DNA of 64,000 nt from Paulinella micropora. Its lineage: Eukaryota > Cercozoa > Imbricatea > Euglyphida > Paulinellidae. The notes below the pieces were generated by a model. That model did not search any database. It was not told the origin of the DNA and saw only the letters and a program-made list of their open reading frames with translations. Below, in pieces: positions 32,561-43,770 of this stretch; the stretch's first letter is position 1, and every line of letters begins with the position of its first letter. The DNA is taken from NCBI GenBank assembly GCA_019918135.1, contig WBZZ01003799.1, positions 20,001-84,000 of the forward strand, written 5' to 3'. The position numbers were made by a program, and so were the translations under genes.

Positions 32561-34403
32561 TGATAATAACCGTGACCGCTTGAACACCGGCTTGGCTCTT
32601 GAAAGCACAAGTTTTTTCATCAAGGCACGACTTTTGTAGTACGCATTGGATCACGTACGCTAAGCCGCCCACTAGTTTGGGGGCAGCCAAGCATGAATTG
32701 CCAGGGATTTTGATAGTGCTCATTGTCCACCTGTTCTCCTTTCCGTCTTTGATAACACTTCGTTTGCAAAATCGCAAGCTGTAGGCATCACCCCCCGGAT
32801 AGCCGGTAAAAAATACCTTTTCCTGGTGACAGGTGCACCAGCTTGTTTTTCAGTATTATTTGTCCGGATTGGACCTGATGCCATTTTATTCCTGGTCTGT
32901 TGCAGTTTTCCTTTTGGCTTCACTGAGCTAATATAACGAGACATCATTCTCATCTTTTGAGGACTGTGTTTGGTTGTATTACCGACTTTTTACGAGCTAT
33001 CGTTGGGGGCATTACAAAGCTCTAAAAAAAACAAAACAAAAAAATGAAACAAAAACACACACACTCTTGTGTTTTTCTCTCTTCCCCTCCCTCCTCACTC
33101 TCCCCGCCCTCCCTTTCCTCCCTTTTAGCTGGCTTCTTTCCCTCTCTTATGGTTCTATCCCTTTTTTTTTCTTTGCTTTTTTTTTCGGTTGTCCTTTTGT
33201 ATCTACTTACTCCACTCCCTCCCCCCCCCCCCCTTGTTTCTTTTTGTTTCTTCTCTCGGTAGCGCCCTCCCCCCCCCCCCCCCCTCCTCCCACCGCACAC
33301 ACCCGTGCTCGACAGGATAGAGCGTGGATACTACAAACAGTAACAACCACCAGGCGGGGAAGGGAGTGGAGGGGGCGTGGCTTTGGGCAAATCAAAAGTT
33401 GAGGTTCTCAACAAATCACATTACAAAAGAAACCCCCCAATCGGCAAGAAAGAAGGGAGGGGAGCGGGAGTGAAAAACAGCCGGCCCTCCCTACTCCCCC
33501 TCCCCAAAAAAAAACGTGCGACAGACACAGAGAGAAAGGAATAAGAAGGGAGGGCAGGACTAGAAAGGTATTAACGAAGTAGGAGTGTGGCAGGGAGACA
33601 CAGTTTAGAAAAATTGACCTCTTCTCACTCCTCACCCCCCCCAAAAAAAGCTAATTAAGGTCTTTGCTTTCTTGTATCATTTTTATTGTTTTCTTGCTGC
33701 CTAAAGAAAGGCATTCTTTTGTTTCAATACTTCTGCCTCAGCAATTGGCCACCAAAAAATGTAACATTAATAAACTTTCTTCTGTCGCGCTTGTTTCGTC
33801 CCAAAGACGCTTGATTCCACAGCCCTTAATCCCTTTTTTTTGGCTGTAACAAGAGAATCTTATTAATAAATACACGCAAAGAGAAAACGAAAAGCAGATA
33901 GAGGAGGGTGCGGGAGGTGTGTGGCAGGGGCGGTGCCGAAGCATTTTAAATAGCTGTGCACAAAACTCATCGCCCTCCACGTCTGCCCCCTTTTTTTCCA
34001 CCGCTAGAAAAACTGTTTCTAGTTTTCAGTTCAAGAGCAAAGAAACACCCAAATTTTTTTTTCTTTTCAAGGGTTATAGTGTCAGGGAACGGGGCCCCGC
34101 CGCCGTGAACAGCATGACCACCTGTGTTCTCTCGGACGATATCACCGGCGTCCGGCGTTGGCAATTGGTGTGCCGGTTGCGCGCGTACAGGTCCGGCTGC
34201 GCAAACAGCGGCCACGCCGCCAGCGCTAAGTCCAGCGCGGCCGCTAGCGCCAGCGCCTCGCCGTTACTGGCGCGGCCGGCGCCCGCGGCGGCGACCGCGC
34301 ACGACAGCGAGATGAGCAGGCCGGCCGCCGGCGCGAGCCTGGGCAGGCCGGCCGCCGGCGCGAGCGGCTCGTACGGCGGCTGCACGCGGATGGCGGACTT
34401 CTG
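32561..34403. other. Transition region, no firm gene
   Basis: 32,720-32,953 has a basic open frame on the minus strand (MMSRYISSVKPKGK and on) that might be an amino-terminal exon of the isochorismatase-like gene. From 33,000 on the DNA is T-, C- and A-run rich with many short homopolymers, and GC rises from about 34,080. The boundary of the GC-rich virus-like island lies somewhere between 33.0 and 34.4 kb. Confidence 0.45.
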
Positions 34404-34944
34404 TCACAGTCGCCGCGCGAAAACTGCCGCGGCCCCCAGCGCCAGCGCCAGCGGCACCACGAGCCACGCCGCCACCACGGACTTCACGGCCGCCAGCACC
34501 ATCACCGTGTAGGCCACGAGCAGTGCCAGGGCGCAAGCGCACTCCACCAAGTCGCGGCCGGGGTCGTAGGCGCGCGCGAACAAGAAGAGCACCACCGAAA
34601 ACACGGCCGCCTCGCTCAGCGCCCAGCCCACGGCGGCCGCGGCGGGTTGGCGGCCGCGCGCCCAGGGCAGCCAGAAAGTTACGGTCCACAACATCGAGCG
34701 CAGCAGCGCCAGGCACGCCACCGTCCGCGGCCGGTCGGTGTTGAGCACCGCAGTGCTTCTGTAGCCCACGATCACCGCAGGCCTGCTCGGCCTCGGCGGG
34801 TTTCCACACAGCGGGACGTGGCGCGAGGCGTCGGAGGCGCAGCCACTGCTTGCAGCACAGGGCCGTCAGCACCAGCGCGTTGCCCCAGTGGAAAGCGAGC
34901 CAGCCAATCTTGCTCGCGTTCAGGCGCGCCCGTCCGGGCAACAT
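34404..34944 (-). CDS. Virus-like membrane protein, FWLPW family, member 1
   Basis: Multi-pass membrane protein, about 180 residues, with at least four hydrophobic segments (for example AVFSVVLFLFARA and ALALLVAYTVMVLAAV) and a WTVTFWLPWA motif. Related proteins lie at 35,604-36,345, 38,569-39,257 and possibly 46,005-46,262. Function unknown; a lineage-specific family. Treated as part of the fossil virus-like island; broken in about one place. Confidence 0.55.
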
Positions 34945-35603
34945 CTTGCCAACTGACAGAAAAACAAATGAAAGTCTCGTTGCACGCCTTTCTGCCCCCC
35001 AAAAATGATTAAGCTTGCCCCCCCCCCGTTTACGGACAAACACGAAGCACTCACACCCACAAAAAATGGAGGGCGGGGGGCCATGGGTGGGAGGGACAGA
35101 CTTGCGCCTCCTGTGTGCCTGTTCCCCTCCCCTCCGTTTGCCCTGAGCGCAGATCAGGGGGGATCGGGCGGGCGGTGGGGGGGGGGGGGGGGGTGTGGAG
35201 GATAAAAAAAAAACTGCTAGTGGTAATAATAAAAAAAATCCTCCCTGGCAAAAGCCAACCACCCCGCGCAAATGCTCGAGCCCTCCCCCCCCCCGCCCCC
35301 TCTCGCTCCCCGCTCCCCCCCCTCCCCCCCCTCCCCGCTCCGTATGCTGTTTGCACACTGCCACCTCTTCTTTTTTCCCCGCTCGTAGCTTTAGATTTTG
35401 CACGGCCGGTCCGCGTTCTCTCTCTCTCTCTCATGGCCGGGAACTTTTTTTTTAGTATCTGTGAGCCGCTTGGTTCACGGAAGAATTTTTTCTCTTTAAT
35501 TCTAAACGTCGTTCCTTTGTTTTTTTTTTCGTTTCTTTCAAGCTCAAGGTCCTTCTTCTTCTTCGTCCTCGTCCACGTTCGGTAAATGTTTGATAGGAGC
35601 AGG

Positions 35604-36345
35604 CTATTCTTTGCAGTCGTCGCTGTGCTGGGGTTTGTTTTCGGCTAGCGGGATGATGTCAACTCCCGCAGCTCTCGGCTGCAACAACAAGAGCCACGTA
35701 CTTGCCAGCAGGCCGAGCGTGGCCGAGAATGCCAGCAGGCGCGCCCCTTTCATGTGCTCTGTGATCGCGCCCAGGGACCCCAGCACACACGAACCGTACA
35801 GCATAGCGGCCACCCTGCCAATCAGCCAGCCCTTAGGTCGCCGCGGAGCCAGCGACGCGTACTGAGAGCCGGCTTTCTCTAGCCGCCGGCAGCCGCGCTG
35901 TACGGCCGGAATGAACAGAAGCGAGCGCGCTACGGGCGGCAGGGCCCAGGCCGCCGCCGCCGATCCCACCTCCAGCGCCAGCGCCGCTGCCAGCGAATAC
36001 ATGACCGCGCAGCCAAGCGCCAGCGAACTGGAATTTTGCAGGTACAAACGGCCCGGCGCAGACAAACAGCAGCTCACCTGCCGCCCACGGCTGGCTTGCG
36101 ACTGGCTCAGAGCCCTCGTTGGTCCAGGGCAGCCAGAAGAACGCGTACCACACCAAGTAGTGCAGCAGAGCCGCTACCGCGACCGCCGCGCGGTATTCCG
36201 TGCGCACAAAACATGGCCGGCGCCACGCCGCGGCGGCTACGAGCAGCAGCGCGCTCGCGCTGTTGACGACAATCCACGTGATCATGTTTTTGTCGAGATT
36301 CTCGGCCTTGGGCAGCGCCCACTGCACGCGTCCGGTCCAGCTCAT
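35604..36345 (-). CDS. Virus-like membrane protein, FWLPW family, member 2
   Basis: About 245 residues with five or so membrane segments. The amino part has ITWIVVNSASALLLVAAA and YAFFWLPWTNEG, the hallmark shared with member 1; the carboxyl part has LLAFSATLGLLASTWLLLL. It lies next to member 1 on the same strand, consistent with tandem gene duplication. Family function unknown. Fossil copy, about one break. Confidence 0.55.
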
Positions 36346-36349
36346 CTTG

Positions 36350-36760
36350 TGTCCGGATTTTTTTTTTCTTTTCCTTTTGTTTTGTGTTTTCCTCCTTTTT
36401 CGGTCCTGGTTGGGGATTTTTTGGGGGAGGAAATGAGAATTTTGCTTTTTTTTTTTTTTTTTGCAAGGAAGACTGTGCGCAAAAGTGGAGAAAGGTGGGA
36501 GGGAGGGGGCGAGGGGGGGGGGGCGTGGGTTAGGAAAAAAAAAAGCAAAATCTGGTACGATTGGTTACGGGCACCCATTTTCTACCCCCTGCCCCCCCCC
36601 CCCCCCCCGCCGCAAACCTTCGCCGGCGCCCTCCTGTTCTCTCTCGACTGTTGGTAGAGAAAAAGAAAGCCCCCCCCCCCCCTCTCTCTCTCTCTCTTTC
36701 TTCCCCCCCCCCTCACTTCACATATTTCCCGCTAGCTTTGCTCTCTCTCTCTCTCTCTCG

Positions 36761-36829
<69 letters not shown>

Positions 36830-37222
36830 TTTCCACCCTCTGCGCGTCTTGTTGGGAAGCGGAGGTGTGTGTGTGTGTGGGGGGGGGGGGGGGCAGCGAC
36901 TGTACTCTGATTTTTTCTTTTTTTTGTCCGCCCCCCCCCCCCCCTGTTCTAAGTCTACCGTGATTTTTTTTCTTTTTGTTTTTGGCCCCCCCCCCCCCCC
37001 CCTTTCCCCACGAACTGCTTGGGTGCTTTTTGATTTCATTTGTCCCCCCCCCCCCCCCCCGACTCGCTCTCCCCGTTCTTTTTTTTAGGGGGGGGGTGGG
37101 GAGGAGGGGCGGGGGAGGGACTTTGGTGTGTGCGTGTACATGTGTCGTGCCTGTTGTTTTCTTTTTAGTTGGGGGGTGCAGGCACGGCCACTCTTTCCTT
37201 GCGCTGCCGGCGTGCCGAGAGG
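36350..37222. other. Low-complexity intergenic DNA
   Basis: Many C and G runs of 8-18 bases, a (CT)n array at about 36,740-36,830, a short (GT)n and T-rich patches. ORFs here ([11 protein letters not shown]) are artefacts of composition. Confidence 0.8.
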
Positions 37223-38330
37223 ATGATGATGATGAGGCAACACGCGTGTTATCTGCTGGAACCCGCACTTGCGGAAAATGTCGCGAACGAGCTTAGGGCG
37301 AGCTGGCAAAGCTACCTCGACTGCACGCTCAACCTGCTACCGGCTACGTGCTCGAGGCCCGAGGTCCTGGCGTTCTGGCGCAAACCGGCCGGCAACAACC
37401 TGCAGCTGCTCGAGTTTGTTCTGTGCTACAGCTTCCAGCTGACGAAGGTCTTCCAAGAACTCCAAGAGATGTACCGGCGTAGTTTTAGCAGGGCCTGCTC
37501 GTTCCCGCTGCTAGAGCTGGTGGAGCGAGCTGTCCACTGGCAGGCCCAGAGGTTCTTCCGGGAGCTCGGCGGAGAACTCAGCAACGTGGTCTACGCCGAC
37601 AACATCGTGGTTGGCGGCTGGGCCGGCAGCCTGAACGCCCCAGCGGTTGTGCACGCGGCAGCGTGGAACGACCACATACCTGCTGCTAGTGGCCAGGCTT
37701 GATACCTCCTGGTGCAGCCAGAGCTGTTCGCTGTTGCAGCTGGCCATGCAACCCCTCGTGCCCCGCGCGGTTCAGGACGTGCAGGCCGCGGTAGACATTT
37801 TGATGCAGAGCCCCCGGTTGCTGGCCCCGCACGTGGCTTCGGGCATCGCGTTCTTCTGTGTGACACACAACAGTTCCCAGGAACCTGCACGGGTGCTCCA
37901 CGGCGCCCTGCGCGCGGCCGCCCGGCGCCGCTTCAAGCCGATCCGCTTCTGCCAAGTGCGAGGCCCCAGCCTCCTGGCGCTTATGAGCGCCACGAGGCTG
38001 GCGAGCCCCGACCCGGAGCTACTGTGCCTGCTGCTCAGGCACGGGGCCGTGTACAAGGCCGGCAGCTCTGGCTCTACCGTAGAAGAACGTGACGTAGTTC
38101 GCGCTTGGCTAGATTCTGTGCGCCCCATTCACGACGAACTGCTCGCCCGCGGGCGCCGGCTGGCGCTGCTCAGCCTAGACATTGGCGCCAAGGAAACGGA
38201 AGAACTGAGAGTCTGGCGGCTAGGCGCGGGCTCCGCGCTCTTGCGGGCCGAACTGGTCATACCGCCCGTCCCAACCCTCGCGCAGCGTCGCGACGCCGCG
38301 CGGGCACAAAAGACGTCGTCCGCAGGCTAA
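37223..38330 (+). CDS. Virus-like helical protein with ankyrin-like end
   Basis: About 370 residues. The first half is helical (VLAFWRKPAGNNLQLLEFVL, then FSRACSFPLLELVERAVHW). The second half contains RFCQVRGPSLLALMSA followed by PELLCLLLRHGAVYKAG, which has the look of a divergent ankyrin repeat (LLL-x-HGA). The second half is paralogous to 61,724-62,080 on the other strand. Exact function unknown; an adaptor or host-interaction role would fit ankyrin proteins. Fossil island member, about one break. Confidence 0.5.
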
Positions 38331-38414
38331 ACGAAAAAAAAAGTATGTTAGGGAACACACACAAAAAAGAAAGAGCTACAAGGAAAAAAAGACATTTTGT
38401 TACAAAAAAAAAAC

Positions 38415-38460
<46 letters not shown>

Positions 38461-38568
38461 GAGAGCGCGCATCACCAGAAATTTAAAATTAAAAAGGACT
38501 TTTTTTAATGTCTAGAGTTAACAACGTTAAGTCTCCGGTGGTTTGCCTTCTTCGGTTCAATATTTTTG
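38331..38568. other. A-rich intergenic spacer between convergent genes
   Basis: A runs, (GA)n and an AAATTTAAAATTAAAAA stretch next to TTTTTTTAATG, usable as polyadenylation sequence on both strands. Confidence 0.5.
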
Positions 38569-39257
38569 TCACGCCGTCGAGATCGACAGGAGGTCGCTGC
38601 AGCTCTCCGCGCGCCGCGCCCGCCTGCGCTTGACTGCTTCCGCGCGGGCCTCGTGGTAGATGCGCAGTTGACAGGCGCATAGCCACAGCTCGGAAAAAGC
38701 AAGCAGGCTGCTGATAGTAGCAAGCGGTAACGCGGGCAGGCCGCTGCAAGAAATCGTCGCGAGCTTGACCCACACAAGCGCATACAGCACGTGCAGTGCC
38801 TGGGCGCAAAACAGCCACCGCAGCGTGAGCCAAGCCTGCGCGCGGACGTACGCCACCCGGCCGGCCACCCGCAGGGGCATGTTGTGCAGACCACCGCGCG
38901 CCTGACGCGCTATCCACCGCTGGTCCCGATTTAGTCTGTGCAGGTTTAGTGCCTGGTAAGCCGCCGTGGTCGCTTGGACCGGCCAGGCCGACTTGTACAG
39001 CGCAAAGGCGGCCGCGCCCACGTGCGCGGACAGCAGCGCTGCGCCAGCGCACGAGAGTTTCTCCGCGTTGTGCTTTCGGCCAAACCCCAGCAGCCCGGTG
39101 GGCGAACGGGAATGTATTTCGGCCCGCACCGGCCAGATGAGGGCCACACGCAGGCCTCCGCGATATTCCGGTAACGCGGGCAGGCGTTTGAATCCGGTGC
39201 CCGCGACAAAAGCAACACGCACAGGTGCGCCAAGCACAGTACCGCTACCTCTTGCAT
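38569..39257 (-). CDS. Virus-like membrane protein, FWLPW family, member 3
   Basis: About 230 residues. It starts MQEVAVLCLAHLCVLLL, a hydrophobic first segment. Later segments are around ALLSAHVGAAAFALY, LRWLFCAQALHVLYALVW and LATISSLLAFSELWL, and it ends in a basic, Arg-rich tail. It shares topology and a W-rich central region with members 1 and 2 but has lost the exact FWLPW string. Fossil, about one break. Confidence 0.5.
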
Positions 39258-39660
39258 CGAACCTTCCTGCTGACCACCTCCCCGCCCCTCCCCCGGCTGC
39301 TTTCTTTTTTTTAGGGGGCGAGGAGAGTGGTCTGTTGGAGTGTTTGTTTTTTCTTTGGCTGGGCAGGTCTTTTTTCTTGCCCCTCCATCCCTCCCCCCCC
39401 CCCCCCCCCACCCCTCCACTCGGCCCGTTGGGGAGGTTTTTGCAGTCGTTGTTTCCGCGGGAGGGGCCCCCGCAGACAAAAGGAACAAAAACATTACGAG
39501 GAACTAACAAACAGCAAAAGAAAAAAGGATTTGCTCTCGGCCGCTACTCTCGCACCGCCCCCCCCCCCTCTTTTTTTCTGTCCCCTTTTCCAAACCACAC
39601 TGCAAGAAAAAGCAAATCTGCAGCACACAAAAAAAGACGAGGTTAGGTATTACAAAGACA
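39258..39660. other. Intergenic, homopolymer-rich
   Basis: C and T runs, GGGGAGG patches and an A-rich leader just before the next plus-strand gene. No gene. Confidence 0.6.
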
Positions 39661-41908
39661 ATGCAGGAAACCCCCTCCCAAAAAGAGCTAGAGGTTGTAG
39701 ACATTAAGAATTGCCAGGGCTTCGAGCAATTATTGCGGCACGTACGAAATTGCCTAGAACACAGCCCAGAGCCCCTTGTTACTTTTCAGGTAGATCTTCC
39801 CCCTCCACACAGAACTGAACTATTGTCTGCAAACAGTGCCGCCTGTGCCACCTGTGAACCGGCCTTAAGCCCTGCTGAGAAACCTCCACGCAAAAAGCCC
39901 AGACAGCAAACCCCGCCGTCGGAGTTAAAAAAGGAGCAACAAAGCCTGCTAATCTCATCCTCGTTAACATCATACACACCGGACCTGAAAACCTTGGCGG
40001 CCGCAAACGAGAAGGGCCTTCTTGACCAGACAGCGGCGACGCTGCTCGCAGACAACCTAAGCACCGGACTAGCCACAAGTTGGCATGCGTTGGACCTTCG
40101 CCGCGACGTACGTCGCTGCCTGTACTCCCTACGATTGGCCGCGGCTTCTAGAGGCGCAGAAAGAGAATTGTACAAGATCTTGTACAGTGAATCCGCTCTG
40201 AAGAAAAGTTGTTGTAAGCAAACGTACGCAGTGCAGCTAGAGATTTTTGCTAGACCAAGCCGCACCTAGCGTGCTAAAAGCAGGCGAGCTGCTGTACGAG
40301 TTATATGTTCATCGCGATTGGCTGCCGGCCAAATATGAACAGCGCTTGGCCATATGTACGCTGACCCTGGCCTGGTGCAGGAAATTTGTGGGCCCATTTC
40401 AAAGCACGGAAGAGCCCATGCAGAGCTTGTTCGGATCTCGCGCGGAAACTAGGTACGGCTCTTGGTGCATGTGGGTCTACAGCCTAGCATTGGCGCTGGC
40501 ACGCCAATGGGGAGTGGAGGTCGAGGCGCTAAGACCAGAAGACCCTAGGTGCATAAACTCTCCGGCTGGCCAGCCGACCGGCGCAATCAGCGAGCACGAC
40601 TTAATCACCAAGTGGGCCGAGGGTATCAGAGAAAACAAGCACAGGGCAACGCTAAGCGATTACCAAGATTGTCTAACATCTTTGCCGCCGGGTCTGCGCG
40701 TCAGCGTAGAGTTCATACAACAGGAAACGCGCAGATTTTTTTTTCTTCTACGGGCCCGGCCTGCAGAACCCGCACGTCAGGCGCCTGATGCCCAGAAGTC
40801 CTCGGCTACTGTTCTCTGCGCAAAAAGTCATCGAGCGCGATCCCAAAACAAGGGAAACGACCAGTGGCGAGGTTGAATTCGAATGCAAAGAATGGGCGCT
40901 AGATCCCATGCAGCTGGTATTAGTGGGAAATCGGTTGGGTTACGTGGCCACCATGCCCAGAAACGACTGCGACTTAAACAAATTCCGCTCTGTGGTAGAA
41001 AGGTGGTGCGGGCCGATTACGCAAATAATCAAACAAGCAGCACTCGCCATTGTGTGTCATCGCGCCCTCCCGTACAAGTACCAAGACCCCCATCCACTTA
41101 CCATCCTGTTAACAAACGATTGGCAAATCGGCTGGGACAAATGTTTCGAACCGACGCGCTCGACAGATGAGCAGCGGCATTTGCTAATGCTGCGGAGCCT
41201 GTTGGTAGGGGCGTTGTGCTTAATAGACGCCCGAATGAACCCTGTGGTGCAGGTTTGTGATTACGAAGCCTGGCGCAATTATCGCTACTTTTTCTACAAC
41301 CAGCAAGGCTTCTCCGGCACGTTGGTATTGACTGTCTCTACCGCCGTGGCACGGCTCCTAACTGCCGTGGCCATGCTACACGAGCTAGAGCCGAAATTTG
41401 AACCTGCGCGTCGTCTTTGCCTCGTAGCGCTTGAGCTGGATTACGATGTAAAAAGTATATATTGCGTCGACGGACACAAGATAAGTGAGCAGGAGGCACA
41501 AAAACTTTCGGCGGGCGCTGATATCTTTTTGTGCGGCATGATGGACCACTTGTTTGATTTGTACAAAGGCAAGACAGGTGGGCTGGTTCTGTGCGATTCT
41601 AATGCTAGCACTGTGGTTAACTGCGCAGCAGTGGCAAAGCTGCAGGAAAAACTGCGAGCGGGTTGTCGTCCGTGCTGGGCTTCACCACAAATACACTTGA
41701 ATTCCAAGTGCGGATGCAGTCGTCGCTAGCTCGGGTCCAGCCCAACGAAGGTTCGTGCACGGCGCACGCCGTCCTAATCGCGGCCAGGCTGGCCATAGCC
41801 GGCATAGTACCAAACTCCGATTACTACGGCGACGCGTGGCTCCTGCTTGGTTCCGCGCTAGCTCTACGCTTTCGCAACCCTGGGAGCGTAAACGGATTCT
41901 TTACTTGA
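39661..41908 (+). CDS. Large unknown protein of the virus-like island
   Basis: About 750 residues of coding sequence beginning MQETPSQKELEVVDIKNCQG. Lower GC and less Arg/Ala than its neighbours, with ordinary mixed codons. Features: a Lys/Pro-rich linker (EKPPRKKPRQQTPPSELKK), a long helical middle, a globular part with LTNDWQIGWDKCFEPTRS and CLVALELDYDVKSIYCVDGH, and an end with NEGSCTAHAVLIAARLAIAG. I recognise no family. Its composition suggests a separate origin from the GC-rich genes. Fossil, broken in about three places. Confidence 0.5.
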
Positions 41909-42076
41909 GAGATCCCAAAGAAAATTAATATGAGAGAGCTAGGGCCGGACTGTATCTAATTTCAAAGTCTACTACCACCAACAAGAAACTTTTGCAAACA
42001 GTCAAAAAAAATTATAGCCAAGGAAAGCTTTATTAAACAATTTTTTTTCAATCTTACTTTAACAACTGTTTTTTGT
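41909..42076. terminator. Shared A/T-rich end of two convergent genes
   Basis: The sequence CTTTATTAAAC at about 42,028-42,038 offers ATTAAA on the plus strand and AATAAA on the minus strand, between two converging genes. Confidence 0.5.
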
Positions 42077-43273
42077 TCACTCGCTCGGCCTCAGCAAGGC
42101 GGCGTGGCCGTACACACGAAAGAGCCAGAAGCACATGGTCCCCGACGGCCGGTAGTCGATCAGGGACGCCCGCCAGCCCTCCCGGCCCAGCAGGGCGGCC
42201 AGTTCCGCGCCGTACACGGCCCGTGTCTGTTCCAGATCCCCCGCGTAGTACGTCAGCCTTTCCAGCGCGCCGCGCCCGCAGAACAGCGTCACCGCCAGCA
42301 GCGTGCCGGGCCTTGGGTCCAGGCGCGGCAGGAGCAGGCCCAGGCCGTGCAAGTTTCCGTGCAGCATGTCGCAGAAGTCCAGGTACGCCACGTCCCAGCG
42401 CGTCTCTGTGTTGGCGGTCTCCAGCAGCAGGTGCAACGAGCGGCGGTGCACGTGCACGCGTGGTAGCCGCTGTTGCTCGAGCGCGTCGCAGACGTCCGCG
42501 CAGAAGTTGGGCACATCTACCGAGACCCTCGCACCGCTCGCAAGCCCCGCTGCCCGTAGCGCGCGGCAGCTCGCGCCGTCGTGCCCGTCCAGTACCAGCG
42601 CCCGTATTCCGCCGGACCGCGTCTCCCCCAGCGCCTGCGTGTGGCGGCCGAGGGTAGCGTTGCAGAGTTCCTTGAACTTCTGGTCCCGCGCGCCGTTGAA
42701 CGTGTCAGTTGTGCGGGGCTTGGCGTGGCTCTGCCCGTCGAGAACTCGGGCGGCCGCACGTAGTTCTGCGTCGAACAGCGGCACGGGCGCGTACTGGCTC
42801 TTACCGTGCCAGCGGTCCTCGCCGCGGTAGATGATTTCGTCCCACAGCACTCCGTCGATCTCTCTGGCGCGCTTGCCCACTCGTGCGCGTGGTACCTCGC
42901 CCTTTGGAGCTTGCCGTCCAAGATTGCCCGCGAGACCAGCCCGCACCCGTACTCTACCTCCCACGCCAGAAACCAGGCGGCGCGGCTGTCGCTGGCCACT
43001 TCTTCGTCGTGCCACTGCACGCGCGCGCCCGCCACCTTTGCGGGCCTCGCGGACCGCGGTGGCGCGCGATTCGTACTCGGTGGGCCAGTACGACACCACC
43101 AAGACAGACCCCACGGGCGGGCCATCGCGCAGCTCGCGCAAGTCGAATCCGTGCGCCTTGGCCCTGCGCGTCTGCTTCGCGCATTCTCCTCTTGGCTGTC
43201 CGGTTGCTGGCTCGAACCCGTGCGCTGTGCGCCTGGTGTGCAGCTTCACTGTGGATGGACGATTGGCTTTCAT
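42077..43273 (-). CDS. Methyltransferase-like protein of the virus-like island
   Basis: 398 residues as read. The carboxyl half has the order expected of a class I SAM-dependent methyltransferase: ALVLDGHDGASCRALRAAG (about 225-243, motif I-like), VSVDVPN (strand 2), DVAYLDFCDMLHG (about 294-306, motif IV-like), then GTLLAVTLFCGRGALERL. This supports the fold, not the substrate. The amino half is Arg-rich and less convincing, with a tryptophan-rich stretch open in another frame. A relic of about two breaks is likely. Convergent with the large unknown gene. Confidence 0.45.
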   Translation of the reverse strand: MKANRPSTVKLHTRRTAHGFEPATGQPRGECAKQTRRAKAHGFDLRELRDGPPVGSVLVVSYWPTEYESRATAVREARKGGGRARAVARRRSGQRQPRRLVSGVGGRVRVRAGLAGNLGRQAPKGEVPRARVGKRAREIDGVLWDEIIYRGEDRWHGKSQYAPVPLFDAELRAAARVLDGQSHAKPRTTDTFNGARDQKFKELCNATLGRHTQALGETRSGGIRALVLDGHDGASCRALRAAGLASGARVSVDVPNFCADVCDALEQQRLPRVHVHRRSLHLLLETANTETRWDVAYLDFCDMLHGNLHGLGLLLPRLDPRPGTLLAVTLFCGRGALERLTYYAGDLEQTRAVYGAELAALLGREGWRASLIDYRPSGTMCFWLFRVYGHAALLRPSE

Positions 43274-43770
43274 GGCAAACTACACGCAAAAACAAACTTT
43301 CTGGGTGTCTTTGTTTTGGGCCTTGCCTTGTACTCTCCCCCACCCCCGTCTCTCCCTCTGGCCGGCCCCCCCCCCAAAAAAAGAAGTTCATGCGCGCGGG
43401 GCCCCCGGTGTGGTTTGTCAAGTGGACGGGGGGGGGGGGGGCCGAGGGTGGTTAGCCCTTGAAGGGAGAAAGCACCACGCGTCTTTTGTTGTGCAATCGT
43501 GCCACAAAAGAAAACCTACTTGTGGCCGCTGGCAGGCAATGTGTGTGTGTGTGTGTTTTGTGAATCGACTGTCGAGAGGCCCAAGCACTTTCCTGACTTG
43601 TTTGCTGGCTTGCTTGCCCTTTCTTGTTTCTTTTTTTTGTAGACAGTCTTTCATTTTCCCTGGTTTTTCTTTTTGTTGGCCCAGCGCATGCACACGAGGT
43701 CAGGTTGAGCTCTCGCAAAGGGCGAACCCAAGAAAAAGCCGCGCCGCGGGCCACGCCGCCGCCGGAGATC
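43274..43770. other. Intergenic spacer between divergent genes
   Basis: C and G runs, (GT)n, and T-rich sequence ahead of the plus-strand start at 43,771. No gene. Confidence 0.5.

Noticed and set aside
34264-35403. A single 379-residue minus-strand protein rich in Arg and Gly
   Set aside because: Most of it is an out-of-frame reading of the membrane protein at 34,404-34,944 plus a spacer.
36461-37296. ORFs with SLSLSL, PPPP or RERERE runs
   Set aside because: Produced by (CT)n and C or G runs in a spacer.
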